Origin: Halomonas sp. 328
Lineage (GTDB): Bacteria; Pseudomonadota; Gammaproteobacteria; Pseudomonadales; Halomonadaceae
Direction of reading: 5' to 3'
Length of the DNA stretch: 64,000 nucleotides
Assembly (NCBI RefSeq): GCF_015645095.1
Contig: NZ_JADOTW010000008.1
Span: 1-64,000, forward strand
This document shows, in pieces, positions 60,599 to 64,000 of the stretch. Under the pieces are notes generated by a model. That model worked only from the letters and a program-made list of their open reading frames with translations. It ran no database searches and was not told where the DNA came from. Position 1 is the first letter of the stretch, and every line of letters begins with the position of its first letter. Made by a program: the position numbers and the translations under genes.

Positions 60599-61264
60599 TT
60601 AGTTCAGCACATCCAGCTCGACACGACGGTTCTCGGCGCGGCCGGCGTCGGTGGCATTGCTGGCCACCGGGCGCTCCTCACCGAAGCCGCGGGCCACCAG
60701 GCGGCTGCCCTCGACACCACGGGAGATCAGGTAATCACGCACGGAGTCGGCACGACGCTGGGACAGGCCCTGGTTGTACTGGGCGGAACCCGTGGAGTCG
60801 GTGTGGCCGGCGATATGCACGCGCACGTCCGGGCTGCTGCGCGTCAGACGCAGAGCCACGTCGTCCAGAGTGTGGCGGGCGGCCGGGGTCAGCTCGGCGG
60901 AGTCGAAGGCGAAGTTGACTTCGCTGGACAGCACCACCGGCTCGAATTCCGGCACTTCGGGTTCCGGGGCGGGCTCGGGCATCGGGGCGGGCTCGGCCAC
61001 CGGCTCGGGGGTGCGATCGGCACACAGCAGGCCGCCGATGGCGGCGCCGGTACCGGCACCGATGGCGGCGCCACGCTCCTCATCGGAGCTACCGCTGGTG
61101 GCGTAACCGATGCTGCCACCGATCAGGCCGCCGGCGATACCGCAGACCACGGGCTGCTGGTACCAGGGACGATCGGAGGAGGGGGTCGTGTTGGGGGTGG
61201 CACAGCCGGAGAGGCCGAGGGCCAGGGCGGAACCGAGCAGCAGACCAGTCGTTGCTTTTTTCAT
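60599..61264 (-). CDS. OmpA-family lipoprotein (Pal-like)
   Basis: This 221-aa outer-membrane lipoprotein has a signal peptide ending at the lipobox LSGC (Cys21), a glycine-zipper segment (CGIAGGLIGGSIGYATSG...GAAIGAGTGAAIGGLLC), a Pro/Glu-rich linker, and a C-terminal OmpA peptidoglycan-binding domain (VNFAFDSAELTPAARHTLDDVA, GHTDSTGSAQYNQGLSQRRADSV). It is not the tol-pal Pal: a single gene in its own transcript. AAGGAG precedes the ATG. Confidence 0.92.
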   Translation of the reverse strand: MKKATTGLLLGSALALGLSGCATPNTTPSSDRPWYQQPVVCGIAGGLIGGSIGYATSGSSDEERGAAIGAGTGAAIGGLLCADRTPEPVAEPAPMPEPAPEPEVPEFEPVVLSSEVNFAFDSAELTPAARHTLDDVALRLTRSSPDVRVHIAGHTDSTGSAQYNQGLSQRRADSVRDYLISRGVEGSRLVARGFGEERPVASNATDAGRAENRRVELDVLN

Positions 61265-61471
61265 ATTAAGACTCCTTCTTTGACGCAGTGCTAGTCGTCA
61301 CGTGACGCACAAGACGAATTCCCGAAAGCAGTGACGAGAACCCGAAAAGGGAAGCCGCAACCGCGCAGCATTCCTTTGCAAAGTAAACACATCGGCACTA
61401 GATCGGCCAGTGCTTATACGCATGATTTATCATCTCATGGCGCCCCTTGACTGCCAAGTGGCGATGCACAT

Positions 61472-61939
61472 TCAATGCAAGCTTTGAGGCCAACGCTGCT
61501 TGAACTCCAGCACCGCCTGGGCGGCAACCAGGGCAGAGGGCTTTAGCTCATCCTCTACCGCCAGGCGCTCCTTGTCTTCCTTGAATCGCTCCCGGGGAGA
61601 GAGCGCCTGGCGTGCCGAATGGGTATGCAGGTGCGCGGTTCGCGCATGCACCTCGCCGAAGACCCGGAAATCGTCGCGTTCGATCAGCCGGGGGTCGATG
61701 ATCTCCAGCATCACCTTGCAACGCAGCGAGCCCTCGGTGATATCCACCTGTTCGCTCAGCATGGCCTGCGCCACGGCACCCAGCCCCTCGAGGCACTGCT
61801 CGTGGGCGCGGCGAATCTCTTCGGCGCGGAATGCCTCCCGGCGCTTGACCTCACGCCACAGGCTCCAGGCATAACCCGACAGGCCGGCGATGATGATCAA
61901 TGCCAGCGCGGCCAGTGCGAGGGCCAGGGGTGTACTCAT
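61472..61939 (-). CDS. DUF2489 protein
   Basis: This 155-aa protein starts with one transmembrane helix (about residues 5-27) and then a soluble domain: EQCLEGLGAVAQAMLSEQVDITEGSLRCKVML and HLHTHSARQALSPRERFKEDKERLAVEDE, which fit the DUF2489 pattern. Function is unknown. GAGG precedes the ATG. It is 207 bp from the OmpA-family gene. Confidence 0.78.
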   Translation of the reverse strand: MSTPLALALAALALIIIAGLSGYAWSLWREVKRREAFRAEEIRRAHEQCLEGLGAVAQAMLSEQVDITEGSLRCKVMLEIIDPRLIERDDFRVFGEVHARTAHLHTHSARQALSPRERFKEDKERLAVEDELKPSALVAAQAVLEFKQRWPQSLH

Positions 61940-62026
61940 GGAAAGACCTCTCTAATCGGTGTCGAGCGTCACGCTGGACCACCTCTTAACGATACAAGAC
62001 TTATACAAGATATCAAGCAAGATCGA

Positions 62027-62821
62027 CTATTCCGCCATCTCGCGCCAACGGCCCTGGGGGTCACCACTGGCGATAAAGTCGGGGTTACGCAGCGATTCCC
62101 CTCGGTTGTACCCCAGGGGGACCAACGTCCGGGCCTCCAGCACGGCCCCCCCTGCCCCCTCCAGCACCCCTTGAGCGGCAGCTGTGTCCCACTCGCTGGT
62201 GGGCGCGAAGCGCGGGTAGAGATCCGCCGCCCCCTCGGCGATGCGGCAGAACTTTACCGAACTGCCATAGCGCAACAGTCGAGCCTCGGGAAAGCGCCGC
62301 AGCCAGGCCTCGGTGTGCGCATCCAGGTGGGCACGACTGGCCACCACTCGCGGCGGCCACTGGGGGGCCACCCTGATCGCCTCGCCATGGCCGGCCTGCC
62401 AGCGCCAGGCCCCCAGGCCGAGACCACCCTCCCAGGTCGTTCCGGTCACCGGGGCATGCACCACCCCATAACGCACCCGGCCCGCCTCCACCAGGGCCAG
62501 GTTGACGGTGAAGTCATCGAAGCCCTCGATGAACTCCCGGGTCCCGTCCAGCGGGTCCACCAGCCAGTAGCGCGTCCAGCGGCGGCGCGCCTCCCAGGGC
62601 ACCACCGCCTCCTCGGAGAGCACCGGCACCTCCGGGGTCAGGGATGCCAGCCCCGCCACCAGGCAGTCGTGGGCGGCCCGATCGGCGGCGGTGACCGGAC
62701 TGGCATCGGCCTTCTGCCGCTGCTCCCAGTCGCCGCGGGCACGAACCGCCAGGATCGTCTCGCCGGCCTGGGCGCAGAGCGCACGAAGCCGGGGTCGCGG
62801 GAGCCATTCGCTGGATGTCAT
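62027..62821 (-). CDS. cysQ: CysQ, 3'(2'),5'-bisphosphate nucleotidase
   Basis: CysQ hydrolyses PAP (adenosine 3',5'-bisphosphate) left by sulfate assimilation. It belongs to the same superfamily as the protein at 29011-29844. The 264-aa protein has LSEEA, the metal motif WLVDPLDGTREFIEGFDDFTVN and the C-terminal EWDTAAAQGVLEGAGG. The FIEGFDDFTVN segment is CysQ-type. The ATG at 62821 follows AGGAG. Confidence 0.9.
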   Translation of the reverse strand: MTSSEWLPRPRLRALCAQAGETILAVRARGDWEQRQKADASPVTAADRAAHDCLVAGLASLTPEVPVLSEEAVVPWEARRRWTRYWLVDPLDGTREFIEGFDDFTVNLALVEAGRVRYGVVHAPVTGTTWEGGLGLGAWRWQAGHGEAIRVAPQWPPRVVASRAHLDAHTEAWLRRFPEARLLRYGSSVKFCRIAEGAADLYPRFAPTSEWDTAAAQGVLEGAGGAVLEARTLVPLGYNRGESLRNPDFIASGDPQGRWREMAE

Positions 62822-62999
62822 GGGCACTCCTCCCTTGTCGAGCCGCTACCCTAACGGCAGAGCCCCGCAGCGGCAAGCCCCTGGCGAATCGCCATCAGAG
62901 CCCGGCCCAGGCCGGTTCGATAGCGTCGACAGGGCTGGCAGGCCTCGGGGCCGACTCGTACAATGCGCCGCAAATCGCCAGCTCATATAAGGATATGTC

Positions 63000-64000
63000 A
63001 TGGCCAAGTCTGTGCAGACGCCTCACCCCACCGTCACCGAGCCTTCTCAGCCACCGGGGCCAGCCGCCCGCATCGGCCTCTGGCTGGGGCCGGCCTGGTT
63101 GCTCGTGGCCCTGATCTTTCCGGCCCCCGCCGGCATGAGCGATAGCGCCTGGCTATGTGCCGGCCTGGGACTGCTGATGGCTACCTGGTGGTCCACCGAG
63201 GCGATTCCGATCCCCGCTACCTCCTTGCTCCCCCTGCTGCTGGTACCGGCACTGGGCATCGCCCCCATGGGGCAGGTCAGCAGCAGTTATGCCAACCCCA
63301 TCATCTACCTCTTCCTGGGGGGCTTCCTGCTGGGGATCGCCATGCAGCGCTGGGAGCTGCACCGGCGCATCGCCCTGCATGTGCTGCGGGTGGTGGGCCA
63401 CCAGCCACGCCGCCAGATCGCCGGTTTCATGATCGCTACCGGCTTCCTCAGCATGTGGGTCTCGAATACCGCTACCGCCATCATGATGTTGCCCATCGGC
63501 ATGTCGGTGGTGAGCCTGCTGGGGCAGGACAACGACCCCAAGGAGCTGGCCCGCTATGCCACCGCCCTGCTGCTGGCCATCGCCTACTCCGCCAGCATCG
63601 GTGGCGTGGCCACCCTGATCGGCACCCCGCCCAATGCCCTGCTGGCCGGCTACCTCGCCGAATCCCGTGGCATCGACGTGGGCTTCGCCCAGTGGATGGT
63701 GATCGGCCTGCCGATCAGCATGGTGATGATGTTCCTGGCCTGGTGGTGGCTCGGCCGTGGCGGCTTCGCCCTGAAGCACGGTGACGATGGCGGCCAGATG
63801 ATCCGCGACGAGCTGACCCAGCTGGGCGCCCTGACGCCGGCGGAGCGACGGGTCGGCATCGTCTTCCTGCTGGCCGCCCTGGCCTGGGTGGCACGCCCCC
63901 TGCTCAATGACCTGGGCCTCGACTGGCTCAGCGATACCGGTATCGCCATCGCCGCCGGCCTGCTGCTGTTCCTGATTCCCAGCGGCCGTGGCGTGGGGGA
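63000..64000 (+). CDS. DASS/SLC13-family anion:sodium symporter (N-terminal part)
   Basis: The frame opens at the ATG at 63000 (AAGGAT upstream) and runs off the right edge. The visible 333 aa have about eight membrane segments and the DASS signatures SNTATAIMMLPI and GGVATLIGTPPNALL, which form the Na+/substrate site of dicarboxylate or citrate symporters. Substrate (succinate, malate, citrate, sulfate) is not decidable from this part. The missing C-terminal half is outside the window. Confidence 0.88.
   Translation, partial: MAKSVQTPHPTVTEPSQPPGPAARIGLWLGPAWLLVALIFPAPAGMSDSAWLCAGLGLLMATWWSTEAIPIPATSLLPLLLVPALGIAPMGQVSSSYANPIIYLFLGGFLLGIAMQRWELHRRIALHVLRVVGHQPRRQIAGFMIATGFLSMWVSNTATAIMMLPIGMSVVSLLGQDNDPKELARYATALLLAIAYSASIGGVATLIGTPPNALLAGYLAESRGIDVGFAQWMVIGLPISMVMMFLAWWWLGRGGFALKHGDDGGQMIRDELTQLGALTPAERRVGIVFLLAALAWVARPLLNDLGLDWLSDTGIAIAAGLLLFLIPSGRGVG

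Overview
The window is GC-rich chromosomal DNA, coding on nearly every stretch, and reads like a halophilic gammaproteobacterium of the Halomonas/Chromohalobacter type. This is inferred from gene content and order: ruvC-ruvA-ruvB-ybgC-tolQRA, thrS-infC-rpmI-rplT-pheST-ihfA, a RegB/RegA redox two-component pair, YihY/BrkB, DUF2788 and DUF2489 proteins. I recognise the protein families but could not search a database. I see no rRNA, tRNA, CRISPR array, prophage or transposase gene.

Layout. 1-6666, all minus: fmdB-type zinc ribbon, aspS, ruvC, ruvA, ruvB, ybgC, tolQ, tolR and the start of tolA, which runs off the left edge. 6838-9807, plus: a 2-hydroxyacid dehydrogenase, a ribokinase-like kinase and a nucleoside hydrolase, which look like a nucleoside/ribose salvage set. 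9823-17836: acylphosphatase, leucine dehydrogenase, YihY, a fused NMN adenylyltransferase/Nudix protein, a LysR regulator, cardiolipin synthase and class I fumarase. 18042-24791: uvrB, a tiny cysteine-less HMA-like protein, ygfZ, tatD, prfC, luxS. 24880-28375: nfeD with an SPFH protein, then regB/regA. 28490-33392: an orphan HybE-like chaperone, an inositol-monophosphatase-type enzyme, glutaredoxin, phosphotransacylase plus acetate kinase, and a DUF1338 protein.

33642-38122 is an acetoacetate module: a two-subunit CoA-transferase, a divergent LysR regulator and acetoacetyl-CoA ligase. 38425-42826 holds an acyltransferase, a LysM/degenerate M23 lipoprotein, a glycosyltransferase, a PAP2 phosphatase and an AlkB-like dioxygenase. 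42907-49292 is the glycine locus: gcvT and an AGCS amino-acid:Na+ symporter read left, gcvH and gcvP read right, and the shared 463-bp control region carries paired palindromes. After another LysR gene and ppnN come a small membrane protein, mioC-type flavodoxin and DUF2788. 53259-60356 (minus) is the translation cluster thrS-infC-rpmI-rplT-pheS-pheT-ihfA, with an attenuator-like terminator before pheS and an apparent AUC start for infC. The right end has an OmpA-family lipoprotein, DUF2489, cysQ and a truncated DASS/SLC13 transporter.

Most genes are core metabolism or housekeeping. The unusual material lies between genes: two ~91% identical 140-bp elements with inverted ends (MITE-like), a nine-copy heptamer array that occupies the tatD leader, three genes whose 3' ends including the stop codon are duplicated just downstream, a 13-base motif repeated three times beyond minus-strand genes, and an inverted pair of DnaA-box-like sites. 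I found no convincing new defence, secretion or biosynthetic system.
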